47,226 bases of DNA from Terrimicrobiaceae bacterium (GCA_028713285.1 JAQTOP010000017.1:1-47226); one strand, 5' to 3'; positions 1 to 9,684 are shown, counted from the first letter of the stretch. A program made the numbers and translations. The notes: generated from the sequence alone by a model not told the origin.

Positions 1-64
1 GTTGCTTTCCGCCAAAGACGTAGCACCTCCGGCGACCGGGTCAAGGCGCGAAACGCCGGCCGCG

Positions 65-2602
65 TCACTCGAACCGCACCGCCGCCGCCGGGGGCACGCA
101 CGCTGCGCGCCAGGCGGGCAGGATCGCTGCGACCACGGCGACCGGCACGATCCACAGCGGCGTCGAGAGCAGCACGCCCGCCGGGTAGCTGAGCTGAATC
201 GTCCAGCCGAAAAATGCCTTGTTCACCACCCAGGTGAGCACCATCGCGAGGCAGCAGCCGGAGGCCACGCCGAGCGCGCTCGCGAGGAGGCCAATGAGCC
301 CCGCCTCGCGAAGGAACAGGCCCACCACCTGGCCGCGCGACGCGCCGATCGCCCGCAGCACGCCGATCTCGCGCTCGCGCTCCGCCGCGAGGATGAGCAG
401 CGCCAGCGTGACTCCCGCCGCCGCGACGACGACCGAGATCGCCCGCAGCACAAGCGTGACCGCGAAGGTTTGGTCGAAGATGTCGAAGATGCGATCGCGC
501 AACGCCCGGTTTGAACGGATCGCGTATTGTCCCCCGGCACCGAATCGCGCGCGAAAGGCGTCGCCGATGGCGGCGGGGTCCACCGCCGGGGCGAGAGCCA
601 GCGCGACCGATTGCGCGCCGATCGGCTCCCAATGCCGCTCGTAATCCTCGCGCTTCATCACGATCACCCCGCCGCTGCGCGCGTAATCCTGAAACACGCC
701 CGCCACGCGAAATTCCACCGGCCCGCGCGGCGTGCGCAATGCGATGCGATCCCCGCGCGCGACGCGAAATCGGCTCGCGAAGGGCTCGGATACCCCCACC
801 GTTCCCGCCGCGAGAAAATCGCGGAACTGGCCCTCCGAGCCTCCGCCGAGAAAGCGCATCGTGTTCGTTCGCGCGCCCGTGGCGACGGATAATTCCGCCG
901 GCTCGCCGCGAAAGTCGATCGTCGTCTCCGCCCGCGTCGCCACGTGCTCGACGCCCGGTTGCGCCGCCAGCCAGCGCACCGCTTCCGCCGGCAGAGCGGC
1001 TTGCAGCGGGCCGGATTCGTTCGCAGCGAGTCCGATATACAGATCGTCCACGAGGGTCGCGTCGATCCATTCGTTCACGCTCGCGCGAAACGAGTGGATC
1101 ATCACCGAAACGCTCACGGTCATTGCGATGGCGGCGGCGAGCGCGGCGACGGTGACCGCGCTGCGATGCACGGATCGCGAGAGATTGCGCGCCGCGAGCC
1201 GCAGGTAACGCGGGCTCCGATTCATCGCACGGCAGGCCGTGCGAATGGCCGCCGGCGCAACCAGGGAAAACCCGGCCAGCACACCCAGCGCGCTGGCAAA
1301 GCCCAGCGGCGGCAGGCGAAAACGCAACGTCGCCCAGCCCAGAATCGCCGCCGCAGCGAGCAAGGCAATGCCGGCAAGGAGCCAACGGCGCGGAACGGCG
1401 CCGAACCGTTCGATGGCCGCGCCGGGATGGAGCACTCGCGCAGGCTCAGCCCGCGCCGCTTCGTTCGCGGGCACCCATGCGGCAAGCAGGGCCGCGCCCA
1501 GGCCGATGGCAAGGGCCTCGGCGAATTGCCAGGGCGAGACGACGAGGCGATCAATGCTCGTGAGGATGTAGAGCGTGCGCACCGTCTGTGCGATGGGAGC
1601 GGAGAGCGCGGAGGCCAGCGGCAGCGCCACCGCCGCCCCGAGCGCCGTGCCGATGAGCCCGGAAACCGCGGCCTCGCCGAGGAACAACAGGCGCACCTCG
1701 TGGCGCGTGGCGCCCAATGCGCGGAGGATGCCGATCTCTCGCTGTCTGCGCACGACGGACGCGGAAACCGTGTTGTAGATGAGGAACGCGCCGACCAGCA
1801 CGGAGACGAGGCTGAGCGCGGTGAGGTTGAGTTGAAACGCGCCGAGCATCGCCTCGATCTGGCTGCCGCGCCTCGACGGCGGCGCAACCTCGACATCCGC
1901 CGGCACAAGTTCTCGAATCCTGGCGCGCACCGCGTCGAGCTGACCGGGCGTGACGAGGAGCAGGATTGCGGTGAGGCGTCCGCGCTTTTGCAGCAGCTCC
2001 TGCGCCCAGCCGATATCCATCGCGGCGATGCGCGGATCTCCCGCCGCCGCAATCGCCGGCTCCATCACGAAGCGGGGGTGAAGCGCGTGCGGCCCGCTTG
2101 CGGCGAGCACGCGAATCGGATCACCGAGGGCGGGCAGCACGCGTTCGGAATAGTCGCGCGAGACCGCAATCGCCTCCGGATCGCGCAACCACGTCTCGAG
2201 GTCGAGGCGGGCGCGGTCCGCGCCGAGCAGCTCGAAAGTGCGCAACTCGCCGCCGCTGAAGGGATCGAGTCCCACAATGCGCAGATACTCGCCCGGATGA
2301 TCCGGGATGGTGACCACGCCCTCGACCAGCGGCGTGGCGGAACGCACGCCCTCGATGGCGGCGATGCGCGGGAGGAGGGATTCGTCGAGCACGCCGCGCA
2401 CTTCGAGATTCGCGCGGCCGGCGACGAGGTCGATCCCCGCGCGGAAGCTCTCCGTCGCGCTGCGGTTCGCGATCTGGATCGCCAGAAAGACGGCGATGCC
2501 GAGCCCGATGCTCAGCACATTGAGCGGGAGGAGCAATGGATGCCGCGCAAGCGTGCGCCCGCATTGACGGGCGAACAGCATCGGGAAATGCCGCGGGATC
2601 AC
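65..2602 (-). CDS. FtsX-type ABC transporter permease, two-module (845 aa)
   Basis: Inner-membrane permease of the MacB/FtsX/LolC class, which couples a cytoplasmic ABC ATPase to extraction or export of lipoproteins, lipids or peptides. An N-terminal membrane segment (about residues 25-45) is followed by a periplasmic MacB-PCD-like region, a first FtsX block of three helices (about 255-380, with the typical QREIGILRALGAT loop), a second periplasmic region, and a second FtsX block at the C-terminus (EREREIGVLRAIGAS, about 730-840). That is the normal duplicated architecture of about 800-850 residues. The start is a GTG at 2602, 9 bases after the glnD stop; an ATG at 2581 is the alternative. 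No ABC ATPase gene is visible in the window; it may lie just past the left edge. The substrate cannot be told from sequence. Confidence 0.9.
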   Translation of the reverse strand: MIPRHFPMLFARQCGRTLARHPLLLPLNVLSIGLGIAVFLAIQIANRSATESFRAGIDLVAGRANLEVRGVLDESLLPRIAAIEGVRSATPLVEGVVTIPDHPGEYLRIVGLDPFSGGELRTFELLGADRARLDLETWLRDPEAIAVSRDYSERVLPALGDPIRVLAASGPHALHPRFVMEPAIAAAGDPRIAAMDIGWAQELLQKRGRLTAILLLVTPGQLDAVRARIRELVPADVEVAPPSRRGSQIEAMLGAFQLNLTALSLVSVLVGAFLIYNTVSASVVRRQREIGILRALGATRHEVRLLFLGEAAVSGLIGTALGAAVALPLASALSAPIAQTVRTLYILTSIDRLVVSPWQFAEALAIGLGAALLAAWVPANEAARAEPARVLHPGAAIERFGAVPRRWLLAGIALLAAAAILGWATLRFRLPPLGFASALGVLAGFSLVAPAAIRTACRAMNRSPRYLRLAARNLSRSVHRSAVTVAALAAAIAMTVSVSVMIHSFRASVNEWIDATLVDDLYIGLAANESGPLQAALPAEAVRWLAAQPGVEHVATRAETTIDFRGEPAELSVATGARTNTMRFLGGGSEGQFRDFLAAGTVGVSEPFASRFRVARGDRIALRTPRGPVEFRVAGVFQDYARSGGVIVMKREDYERHWEPIGAQSVALALAPAVDPAAIGDAFRARFGAGGQYAIRSNRALRDRIFDIFDQTFAVTLVLRAISVVVAAAGVTLALLILAAEREREIGVLRAIGASRGQVVGLFLREAGLIGLLASALGVASGCCLAMVLTWVVNKAFFGWTIQLSYPAGVLLSTPLWIVPVAVVAAILPAWRAACVPPAAAVRFE

Positions 2603-2611
2603 GGCGAAGCC

Positions 2612-5383
2612 CTATGCGGGCCGACGCTCGGCGGCCGCGCGTTGCACCATGCGCCGGAGCCGCTCGATGGCGGCTTCGTCGGTGATCTTCCGCTCGTCGC
2701 GGCCCGTTACGTAAAAAGTGTCCAGTGCGACCTCCATCTCGGTGGTGATGCGCGAGGTCTGGATCGCGATCCCCATGCCGCCCAGCGCGCGCAGCAGTCT
2801 GTAGAGCAGGCCGAGGCGGTCGGGCGTCTGAATCTCGAGAATGGTGTAGAATGGGTGGGCGGCATTATCGACGACCACGCGCGACGAGGGCTCCGCCTCC
2901 TGCGACAGGCGGTAGCTGCGCAGGCGGCTCGGCTCGTCGATGAGCGGCATGAAGTCGTATTCCGCCACGCTCAGCGATTCGAGGAGGCGGCTCTCAACGC
3001 GATCCCGATCCCGCGCAGTCGTGACAGGCTGATGCCGCGCATCGCACACGCGGAAGATATCGAGCGCGAGGCTGTCGCCGCGGGTGAAGATGTCCGCGCT
3101 GAGGATGTTGATATTTGCGGAGAGAAACGCGCCGGCGATTCGCTCGAGGAACCGCTCGCGATCCCATCCGCACACCCAGACCTCGGAGTGGCCCATCTCG
3201 GGGCGCTCGATCCATTGGAAGACCGGCGCTAGCGCGAACTCCGGATCGCGCCGCCGCTCGAAGAAGGTCCGAAAGAGCCGCAGGTGGCCGACGATGCTCG
3301 CGGCGTCAAAGGCGTTGAAATACCGCTCCGGCATGAACGCGAAGTGGGCGGCGATTTCCTCGACGAAGTCGCGCGGCAGCAGGCGGCGCACGCTTTCGAG
3401 CAGCGATTCGCGATCCCTGCGCCGCTCCTCGGCCCAGCGCGGACCGGCCTCGAGGTATTCGCTCGTCTTGCGATAGAGCATCCAGACGAGCGACTCCTTC
3501 CAGTCCGACCAATTCTGGTCGCTCGTGCCCATGCCATCGGCCAGCGTGAGCAGCATAAGGGCGTCGAGATACGTCCGGTTTTTCACGATGGCGGCGAATT
3601 CCGCAGTCGTGGCGGGGTCGTCGAGATTGCGCGTCTGCGATGTGTGCGAGAGGGTGTAGTGCGCATCGACGAGGGTGACGAGCATGCGCCGGCGCTCGGG
3701 CGAGAGCTGGAGGCGGCGGGCGACCTTGTGCGCAAGCATGGCGCTCTGCTCCTCGTGATGACGCGTGTTCGACGCCTTGCCCACGTCGTGCAAAAGCACG
3801 GCGAGGTAAAGGATGGCAGGGTCTTCGAGCTTCTGGAACAGCGAACGGTAGCCGCCGAATTTGCGATCCTCGGCCAGCAGGAGTCCGTCGAGTTTTTCGA
3901 TGCAGACGAGCGTGTGCTCATCGGCGGTGTAGCGGTGAAAGAACTCGTGCTGGACGAGGCAGGTGAGCGCTCCGAACTCCGGCAGGTAGCGGCCGAGCAC
4001 GCCGACGCCGTGCATCGCGCGCAGGATGCGCCCGACCTCGCCCTTGTGCGAAAGGATATCGAGGAAGATCTCGCGGCTCACCCGGGCGTATTGGAAGGTG
4101 CGGTCGATGAGCAAGAGCCGGCGGCGGATGAGGTCGCACAGCTCGGTGCTGAGTCCGAGCTGCCGCTGCTGCGCGTGCTGAAAGACGCGGATGAGCCGAA
4201 ACGGATCCTCGTTGAACACGTCGCGCTCGATCGGAAAAATGCGGCCATCGTTAGCCTGAAAGCCGTCAAACTTCACGGGCTTCGCCTTGCGGCCGATGAG
4301 CGAGAGCAGGGCGCTCTTCGCCGAGCCGGCGGCCGGAAGGTCGAGGCGCTCGAGGGCGGATGCCGTGATCTGCGCGAGATCGCGGGAATGGCTGTAGTAG
4401 TCGCGCATGAACGCCTCGCAGCGGCCCAGAATGTGCTTCTGCGGGTAATGGAACGCGGTGGCCACCTTGCCCTGGAGCTGGAGCGTGAGGCTGTCGATCG
4501 GGCGGCCGTTGGCGTAGTGCATCTCGGTGCGCACGCGGAGCAGAAAATCGTAGGCCTTCTCGAGCGCGCGCCGCTCGGATCCGCGCAGGAAGCGGCGCTC
4601 CACGAGCTTCGCCGTGGTGTTGAGCCGGTGCGTGACGAATGCGATCCAGAGCATGTTCTGGTAGTCGCGCAGGCCACCGCAGCCGTTCTTCACGTTCGGC
4701 TCCTGGACGAAGACCGTGCCGCCATATTTTTCGTGGCTCTCCTCCTGGCTGGCGAAGCGCCATTTGACGTAGGCATCCTCCTTCCCGACGATGCAGGAGC
4801 GCTCGAAGCGGGCCTTGAAGCGGGTGAACAGCTCGCGGTCGCCGAGCAGGAAGCGGCACTCGAGCATCGAGGTCTTCGTGACCATGTCGTCGTTCGCCGC
4901 CTTCACGGCCTGTGCGACCGAGCGGGTGGAGTGGCCGACCTTGAAACCCAGATCCCAAAGTCCCGTCAGCGTCTGGCGGATGATGCCTTCGAGCCTCTCA
5001 CCCGGCTTGCCGCGCGCGGTGAGGAACATGACATCCACGTCGCTGAAGGGATTCATCTCGCGCCGGCCGTAGCCGCCGAACGCCGCGACGACGAAACGCT
5101 CGGAGCCGTTTTTTCCGCCCGCCGTGCCGGAGAGGTTCTCGAACAATTCGCGAAAGACGATGTCGATGAGATCGGCGTGCTGGCGGGCGATCTCGCGGCC
5201 GCCGCCGCCGGCGTTGTGCCACATGCGGAGGCGGTGCTCCTCGAGCTTGAGGAAGCGTTTGAAGATGGGGAGCCAGTCGTCGCGGCGCTTGCGGGTGCGC
5301 TCGGAAAGCTCGCGGGCCGCCTCGGCGAGCACGCGTTCCTTGTAGAGGGGGACCATCGACGCGCCCGGCTGGTAAACTCTCAT
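2612..5383 (-). CDS. glnD: Bifunctional [protein-PII] uridylyltransferase/uridylyl-removing enzyme
   Basis: Cytoplasmic nitrogen sensor that uridylylates PII proteins when glutamine is low and removes UMP when it is high. The 923 residues match the family. An N-terminal nucleotidyltransferase domain carries the G-G-Y-G-R-x-E-x-x-P-x-S-D-x-D signature (about residues 95-112). A GlnD linker domain follows, then an HD hydrolase domain with LLHDVGKA. Two C-terminal ACT domains follow (first around WVCGWDRERFLERIAGAF, second starting YTILEIQTPDRLGLLYRLL) that bind glutamine. The ATG at 5383 shares one base with the stop of the upstream OmpA-type gene, so the two are probably co-transcribed and translationally coupled. 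No glnB, glnA or amtB lies nearby. Identification is firm; only the neighbourhood is unusual. Confidence 0.95.
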   Translation of the reverse strand: MRVYQPGASMVPLYKERVLAEAARELSERTRKRRDDWLPIFKRFLKLEEHRLRMWHNAGGGGREIARQHADLIDIVFRELFENLSGTAGGKNGSERFVVAAFGGYGRREMNPFSDVDVMFLTARGKPGERLEGIIRQTLTGLWDLGFKVGHSTRSVAQAVKAANDDMVTKTSMLECRFLLGDRELFTRFKARFERSCIVGKEDAYVKWRFASQEESHEKYGGTVFVQEPNVKNGCGGLRDYQNMLWIAFVTHRLNTTAKLVERRFLRGSERRALEKAYDFLLRVRTEMHYANGRPIDSLTLQLQGKVATAFHYPQKHILGRCEAFMRDYYSHSRDLAQITASALERLDLPAAGSAKSALLSLIGRKAKPVKFDGFQANDGRIFPIERDVFNEDPFRLIRVFQHAQQRQLGLSTELCDLIRRRLLLIDRTFQYARVSREIFLDILSHKGEVGRILRAMHGVGVLGRYLPEFGALTCLVQHEFFHRYTADEHTLVCIEKLDGLLLAEDRKFGGYRSLFQKLEDPAILYLAVLLHDVGKASNTRHHEEQSAMLAHKVARRLQLSPERRRMLVTLVDAHYTLSHTSQTRNLDDPATTAEFAAIVKNRTYLDALMLLTLADGMGTSDQNWSDWKESLVWMLYRKTSEYLEAGPRWAEERRRDRESLLESVRRLLPRDFVEEIAAHFAFMPERYFNAFDAASIVGHLRLFRTFFERRRDPEFALAPVFQWIERPEMGHSEVWVCGWDRERFLERIAGAFLSANINILSADIFTRGDSLALDIFRVCDARHQPVTTARDRDRVESRLLESLSVAEYDFMPLIDEPSRLRSYRLSQEAEPSSRVVVDNAAHPFYTILEIQTPDRLGLLYRLLRALGGMGIAIQTSRITTEMEVALDTFYVTGRDERKITDEAAIERLRRMVQRAAAERRPA

Positions 5384-6387
5384 CAGGGCGTCGCGCTCAG
5401 GTCGTGAAGGACGATCTCGACGCGACGATTGACGCTCTCTTCTTCAATGGTGCCGGGAGGGACGAGGGGGCGGGTTTTGCCGAAGCCCCGGGTGGTGAGA
5501 CGTGCGGGGTCAATGCCCACGTTCTGCACCAGCCAGGCTTTCACGGCCTCGGCACGATACTGGCTGAGCTGGAGATTGTAATCGTCCGGGCCGTGGGAGT
5601 CGCTGTGGCCTTCGATCGCAAAGGCGAGCTGGGGGTTGCGGCGGATGATGGTGCCGAGTTTCTCGAGGCTCGCGACGGCCTGCGGCTGGAGCTGGTAGCT
5701 GTCGTAGTCGTAGAGCACGTCGGCATCCATGCGAATGGGCGCGGTCTCCTTCGTGAGCGGGCCGGTTTGCGCCAGCAAATCGTCGAGGTTGCTGAAGCCA
5801 GGCGTCGCGGCGCCGGCGAGGGCGCCCTGCTTCCCGGGCGAGCCGCCGGTATCGACGTCGGGACGCGCGAGGTCGAGCAGGGGCTTGCCGGAGACCCCGG
5901 GCTTCTCGGCAAGCAAGTCCTCCCGAACCTGGTCGAGCTCCTTCGCAACGCTTTTCACGCCGCCCTTCTCGGCATCCTGCACCGTCCGTTCGTAGCTCGT
6001 GGATTCGATTTTCGGTTTTTCGGCGAGCATGGGGGTGTCGATCTTCGGGGCGGCGGGGGCTCCCCGATTCTCGGCCATCATCGCCGCGAAGGATGGCTTG
6101 TCCTTTGGCAATTGCACGGCCTGCGGCGCGGCGTCGGGCGCGGATTTCTCAGCCATGCGGGGTTCGAGCACCCGCGGATCGAGTTGAATATGATCGAGCT
6201 TGAAAACGTGCGCGGGCGGCGGCGGCTCGGACGGGGCATCGCCGAGCGGGCGAAACGGCACATCCCGGAGCCACAAAAAAAACAGCGTGTGCAGGAGGAC
6301 CGAAATGATCAACGCCGGCCAGACCCACCTCGCAAACCCGGTCGGCTGGTCGTCGAATAGTCCGGTGTCGTCCATGCCGTAGTCCAT
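5383..6387 (-). CDS. TonB-like/OmpA-domain envelope protein (334 aa)
   Basis: A single N-terminal membrane segment (about residues 22-42, WVWPALIISVLLHTLFFLWL) follows a short acidic cytoplasmic tail. Next comes a long proline/alanine/lysine-rich periplasmic stretch and a C-terminal OmpA peptidoglycan-binding domain (about 225-330), with IEGHSDSHG, the QYRAEAVKAWL helix, TTRGFGKTRP and NRRVEI. This is the layout of TonB/Pal-like proteins that bridge inner membrane and cell wall. No TolB, ExbB or ExbD is nearby, so it is not called Pal. It leads a three-gene minus-strand set with glnD and the FtsX permease; only 42 bases separate its start from the next gene on the plus strand, so promoters for both must lie there or inside coding DNA. 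Confidence 0.8.
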   Translation of the reverse strand: MDYGMDDTGLFDDQPTGFARWVWPALIISVLLHTLFFLWLRDVPFRPLGDAPSEPPPPAHVFKLDHIQLDPRVLEPRMAEKSAPDAAPQAVQLPKDKPSFAAMMAENRGAPAAPKIDTPMLAEKPKIESTSYERTVQDAEKGGVKSVAKELDQVREDLLAEKPGVSGKPLLDLARPDVDTGGSPGKQGALAGAATPGFSNLDDLLAQTGPLTKETAPIRMDADVLYDYDSYQLQPQAVASLEKLGTIIRRNPQLAFAIEGHSDSHGPDDYNLQLSQYRAEAVKAWLVQNVGIDPARLTTRGFGKTRPLVPPGTIEEESVNRRVEIVLHDLSATP

Positions 6388-6429
6388 CGCCGCAAAACCG
6401 ACACCGTATCGCCGGGCGCACGAAATTCA

Positions 6430-6954
6430 ATGCTGGAAAACCGCCGGCCCCGCTGCTTGGTTGCTGAGCTCTCCGTGAAGAAGCTGTTCGACCACATCCG
6501 CAATCTTTTTCGCCGCCTGCTCGAACTGCGCGATACGCCGCACGCCATCGCCGGCGGCGTGGCAATCGGCGTCTTTTATGGGTTCACCCCGCTGTTCGGC
6601 GTCAAGACGCTGCTCTCCCTGGTGACGGCGTGGCTCGCTCGTTGCAGCAAGATCGCGGCGGTCATTTCGGTGAGTCTGCACGACGTGGTCACGCCGCTGT
6701 GGCCGTTCCTGCTGCGAATCGAATACGACATCGGATTCTGGATTCTCAGCAACCCGCACCGGCTGCCGCCGAAGATCGTGCTGCACCACACGAAGCTCGC
6801 CGAGATGCTGCAGTGGACGACCTTCCTCAAGGTCGGCCTGCCTCTGCTCATCGGGTCGATCGTGATCTCCGTGCCTGCGGCGATCCTTACCTACACGGTC
6901 GTCTTTCACCTGCTTCGCCGCCGCGAGCTGCGCCGGCTTCCGCCCTCAGCGTGA
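6430..6954 (+). CDS. DUF2062 domain membrane protein
   Basis: Protein of 174 residues (from the ATG at 6430; a GTG at 6475 would give 159 and starts just before the conserved region). The DUF2062 pattern is clear: a basic amphipathic start (KLFDHIRNLFRRLLELRDTPHAIAGGVAIGVFYGF...PLFGVKT, split here for length), then hydrophobic helices about residues 48-65, 75-100 and 135-160. DUF2062 proteins are small inner-membrane proteins of unknown molecular function, sometimes fused to glycosyltransferases. Here it stands alone, head to head with the OmpA-type gene. No function is inferred. Confidence 0.8.
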   Translation: MLENRRPRCLVAELSVKKLFDHIRNLFRRLLELRDTPHAIAGGVAIGVFYGFTPLFGVKTLLSLVTAWLARCSKIAAVISVSLHDVVTPLWPFLLRIEYDIGFWILSNPHRLPPKIVLHHTKLAEMLQWTTFLKVGLPLLIGSIVISVPAAILTYTVVFHLLRRRELRRLPPSA

Positions 6955-7023
6955 GAGCTTTCGACGCTGAATGAAATTTGCATTTGACCCGGGAGGTTGA
7001 CTCAGGTTGAACCGTCCCCGGTG

Positions 7024-8988
7024 ATGCGGATGGGAAAAATTGGCCATTTCATGGTCATGGCGTGCGTGGCGTTTGCCGTCGTCCCATGGGCTGACGCGAC
7101 GAATCTCGTCTTCAAGAACGGCCAGCAAATGCGGGACGTCCGCATCGTCGCGCGCACCGGGCAATTCATCTCGGTGGCGGTTGCCAATGGAATCGTTCGC
7201 TATCCGCTCGGCGCCGTGGCGACCATCGATGGCAAACCGATTGACGAACCCGCTGCGACGGCGGGCCCGGGCTCGCTTGCACCGGCCGGGTTGTCCGCGC
7301 AGGCGCCGGAACAGACCGCCGCGCCGGCAAGCGCCCCGGCGCCGGAGCCCTCCGCCAGCCCAAACGCGGCGCCTCCCGCAGCAAGCGCGGCGCCGCCGCC
7401 GGCTGTTTCGGAGCCGAAGACCGGACCCGATCGCTGGAACTTCGAACTCCTCCTCCTCGCGTTTCTCACCGTGGCCGGCGTTTGGATGCGCAGTCTGCAG
7501 GCCGTGCAGCGCGATCTCTTCGAGCGGCGCGCCGAGCCCCGCCATTGGACGATGGCCGCGCTGCTGCTGCCCGGCGTGGGCGCGGGAGCGTATTTCTTCT
7601 GGCTCCGGGCGCGGCAAAAGCTCTCCGAGATCCAGGCCCGCAAGCTCAAAGCCGCCGCAATCGCCGCAGCCGACACGCCGCCGGCTGATGGCAGCGGAAC
7701 CGGCCAGCCATTCCCCGCGTTCAACCTGTCGAAACGCTTCGATCCTGCCGCGCACCTTGCCGCAAAGGGCAGCACGCGCCAGGGCCTCACCTTTTTGGAC
7801 ACCGACCGCCAGTCCGTCGCAATCAAGGGCGACAGCGAACTCGCCTCCGGCCTCGATAACGCGAACGAGGTGCTCGAGGAGGCGCTGCTCGAAAAGGCGA
7901 GCGACATTCACATCGAGCCCGCAAGCGACAGCTACCGCGTGCGCTTCCGGCTCGATGGCATTTTGCACGAGCGCATGTCCTACGAGCCATCGGACGGCGT
8001 GCGGCTCGTCACCGCCCTCAAGTCGCTCGCCGAGATCGACGTGGCCGAAAAACGCCGCGCGCAGGATGGAAAGTTCCGCGTGCTCGCCGAGGATCGCGAG
8101 ATCGATTTCCGCGTCGCGACAGCGAATTCGATCTACGGCGAAAAGATGGTCATCCGCGTGCTCGACCACCGGGGCGGCATCTTCGACCTCACATCGCTCG
8201 GCATGTCGGAGGAAATGCTGGGCGTGTTCCAGAGCGTCCTTCACTCGAAGAACGGCATGATCCTCGCCACCGGCCCCACCGGCTCGGGAAAAACCTCGAC
8301 GCTCTACGCCGCGCTGCGCCAGCTCGACACCACGAGCCTGAACATCATGACGATCGAGGACCCGGCGGAATACGAGCTGAAGGGCGCCACCCAAATCGCC
8401 GTGAATCCCCGCGCCGGCATCACCTACGAGGCGGGGCTGCGCTCCATCCTGCGGCAGGATCCCGACGTCATCCTCGTGGGAGAAATGCGCGACGCCGAGG
8501 CCTCCGCCGTGGCCCTGCGCGCGGCGCTCACCGGCCACCTGGTGCTGAGCACGCTGCACACGAAGGACGCCATCGGCACGATTTCGCGCCTGCAGGAAAT
8601 GGGCATCGAGCGCTACCAGCTCGCCTCCGCGCTGCTTATGGTCATCGCGCAACGGCTCGTGCGCGTGCTCTGCCCCGAGTGCCGTAGCGAATACCCCGCC
8701 GTCGGGGACGAACTCGAGGATATCGGCTTCAGCTTCGAGCCGGGCCAGCCCCTCTACGCCGCGCGGGGCTGCGACGCGTGCCTCGGCACGGGCTTCCGGG
8801 GGCGCACCGGGCTCTTCGAGTTGCTCGTGCTCGACGACAACTTCCGCCAGACCATCGGCGACGGAGCGGACGAGGCGGCCATCACCGCGCTGGCCGTCGA
8901 TCGCGGATTCAAAAGCTTCCGCTACGACGGCGCGGAAAAAATTCTGCTCGGTGTGACGACCGTCGATGAGGTGCTTCAGGCCTCGTGA
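7024..8988 (+). CDS. GspE/PilB-type secretion ATPase with membrane N-terminal extension (654 aa)
   Basis: The C-terminal 400 residues are a type II secretion/type IV pilus assembly ATPase: an N2-like domain (SDIHIEPASDSYRVRFRLDG), Walker A GPTGSGKT at about 417-424, Asp box, Walker B ILVGEMRD, His box LSTLHTKDA, and a zinc-binding CPEC (550-553)/CDAC (583-586) pair. The N-terminus is atypical. It has a signal-peptide-like segment (1-25, ending ADA), a small beta-rich stretch, an Ala/Pro linker, and two hydrophobic segments at about 138-158 and 174-193. The usual N1E domain is absent. The chosen ATG (7024) begins at the signal-like segment; TTG 6997 and GTG 7021 are alternatives. A CvpA-like gene follows after 13 bases. 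No GspD, F or pilin operon is present here, so the assembly it powers is unknown. Confidence 0.85.
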   Translation: MRMGKIGHFMVMACVAFAVVPWADATNLVFKNGQQMRDVRIVARTGQFISVAVANGIVRYPLGAVATIDGKPIDEPAATAGPGSLAPAGLSAQAPEQTAAPASAPAPEPSASPNAAPPAASAAPPPAVSEPKTGPDRWNFELLLLAFLTVAGVWMRSLQAVQRDLFERRAEPRHWTMAALLLPGVGAGAYFFWLRARQKLSEIQARKLKAAAIAAADTPPADGSGTGQPFPAFNLSKRFDPAAHLAAKGSTRQGLTFLDTDRQSVAIKGDSELASGLDNANEVLEEALLEKASDIHIEPASDSYRVRFRLDGILHERMSYEPSDGVRLVTALKSLAEIDVAEKRRAQDGKFRVLAEDREIDFRVATANSIYGEKMVIRVLDHRGGIFDLTSLGMSEEMLGVFQSVLHSKNGMILATGPTGSGKTSTLYAALRQLDTTSLNIMTIEDPAEYELKGATQIAVNPRAGITYEAGLRSILRQDPDVILVGEMRDAEASAVALRAALTGHLVLSTLHTKDAIGTISRLQEMGIERYQLASALLMVIAQRLVRVLCPECRSEYPAVGDELEDIGFSFEPGQPLYAARGCDACLGTGFRGRTGLFELLVLDDNFRQTIGDGADEAAITALAVDRGFKSFRYDGAEKILLGVTTVDEVLQAS

Positions 8989-9001
8989 ACCCGACCGCCC
9001 C

Positions 9002-9619
9002 ATGAACCCTTCGGAAATCTCCATCCTGCTCATCGCCGTGCTGCCGATCCTTTACCGCGGCTGGAGCGGCTGGCAGCACGGCGCGGCCATCGAGACGCGC
9101 CATCTGCTCGTCAATCTCTTCGCGATCCTCGTCGCCATTCGTTACTGGCAGCCGTGGACGGAGCTGATCTCGCGCGGCCTGACGTTCGACCCGCGCTGGA
9201 TCGCCGCGGGCTCGTTCGTCGCGCTCTATTTCGTCGGCGCGGCGGTCGCCGGGGTGGTCGTGAAAATGAAGGCCCCTGCCTACCAGAGCGTGAAGTCGGA
9301 TTTTCCAAATCATGCGCTCGGCCTCGCGACGGGGGCATTTACCGGCGCGCTGGCCGGCGCCTGCGTGCTGTGGCTCGCGACCGTCGCGATGCCCGGGAAG
9401 TTCGACTCCTTCGCCCCGGCTCAATCGTTCGCCTCCCTGCCTCGCGACGTTTTCCAGGCGCTCGAGACCCGCGTGGCCGGAGTCGAGCCCGGGAGCGCCG
9501 CCCGCACCCGGTATCCGCAGGTCACGATGAAGGAAGCCGTTGTCGATCCGAAGGCCGGGGACGCCACGCCGGATGGCGTGGTCCTCATGCAGATGCGCGG
9601 CCAGGTCACCTGGCAGTAA
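9002..9619 (+). CDS. CvpA-like integral membrane protein (205 aa)
   Basis: A small inner-membrane protein with about four hydrophobic helices (about residues 5-20, 30-48, 62-85 and 100-125) and a hydrophilic C-terminal tail. The first half resembles the CvpA/colicin-V-production fold: a short N-terminal helix, WSGWQHG, and a membrane helix ending before a glycine-rich helix pair. CvpA proteins have no agreed biochemical role. The ATG at 9002 was chosen because it begins the first hydrophobic helix and sits 13 bases past the ATPase gene stop, suggesting one transcript. The assignment rests on topology and a weak pattern match, so it could be an unrelated membrane protein. Confidence 0.6.
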   Translation: MNPSEISILLIAVLPILYRGWSGWQHGAAIETRHLLVNLFAILVAIRYWQPWTELISRGLTFDPRWIAAGSFVALYFVGAAVAGVVVKMKAPAYQSVKSDFPNHALGLATGAFTGALAGACVLWLATVAMPGKFDSFAPAQSFASLPRDVFQALETRVAGVEPGSAARTRYPQVTMKEAVVDPKAGDATPDGVVLMQMRGQVTWQ

Positions 9620-9684
9620 CGCATTTCCTCCCACGGCCGGGCTTGCAGTCCCTTCGCCGCCTGCTAATCTCCTCGCCCCTTGTC

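Noticed and set aside
1-64. Coding sequence at the left edge
   Set aside because: The 64 bases after the permease stop show no supported gene; the expected ABC ATPase would have to start further left.
944-5407. Long open frames on the plus strand (944-3232 and 3284-5407) opposite the permease and glnD
   Set aside because: Sequences are Arg/Ala/Glu-rich without domains and lie antisense to well-supported genes; typical high-GC shadow frames.
6946-9033. A 695-residue minus-strand frame opposite the GspE-type ATPase
   Set aside because: No recognisable motif, and the opposite strand encodes a complete ATPase.
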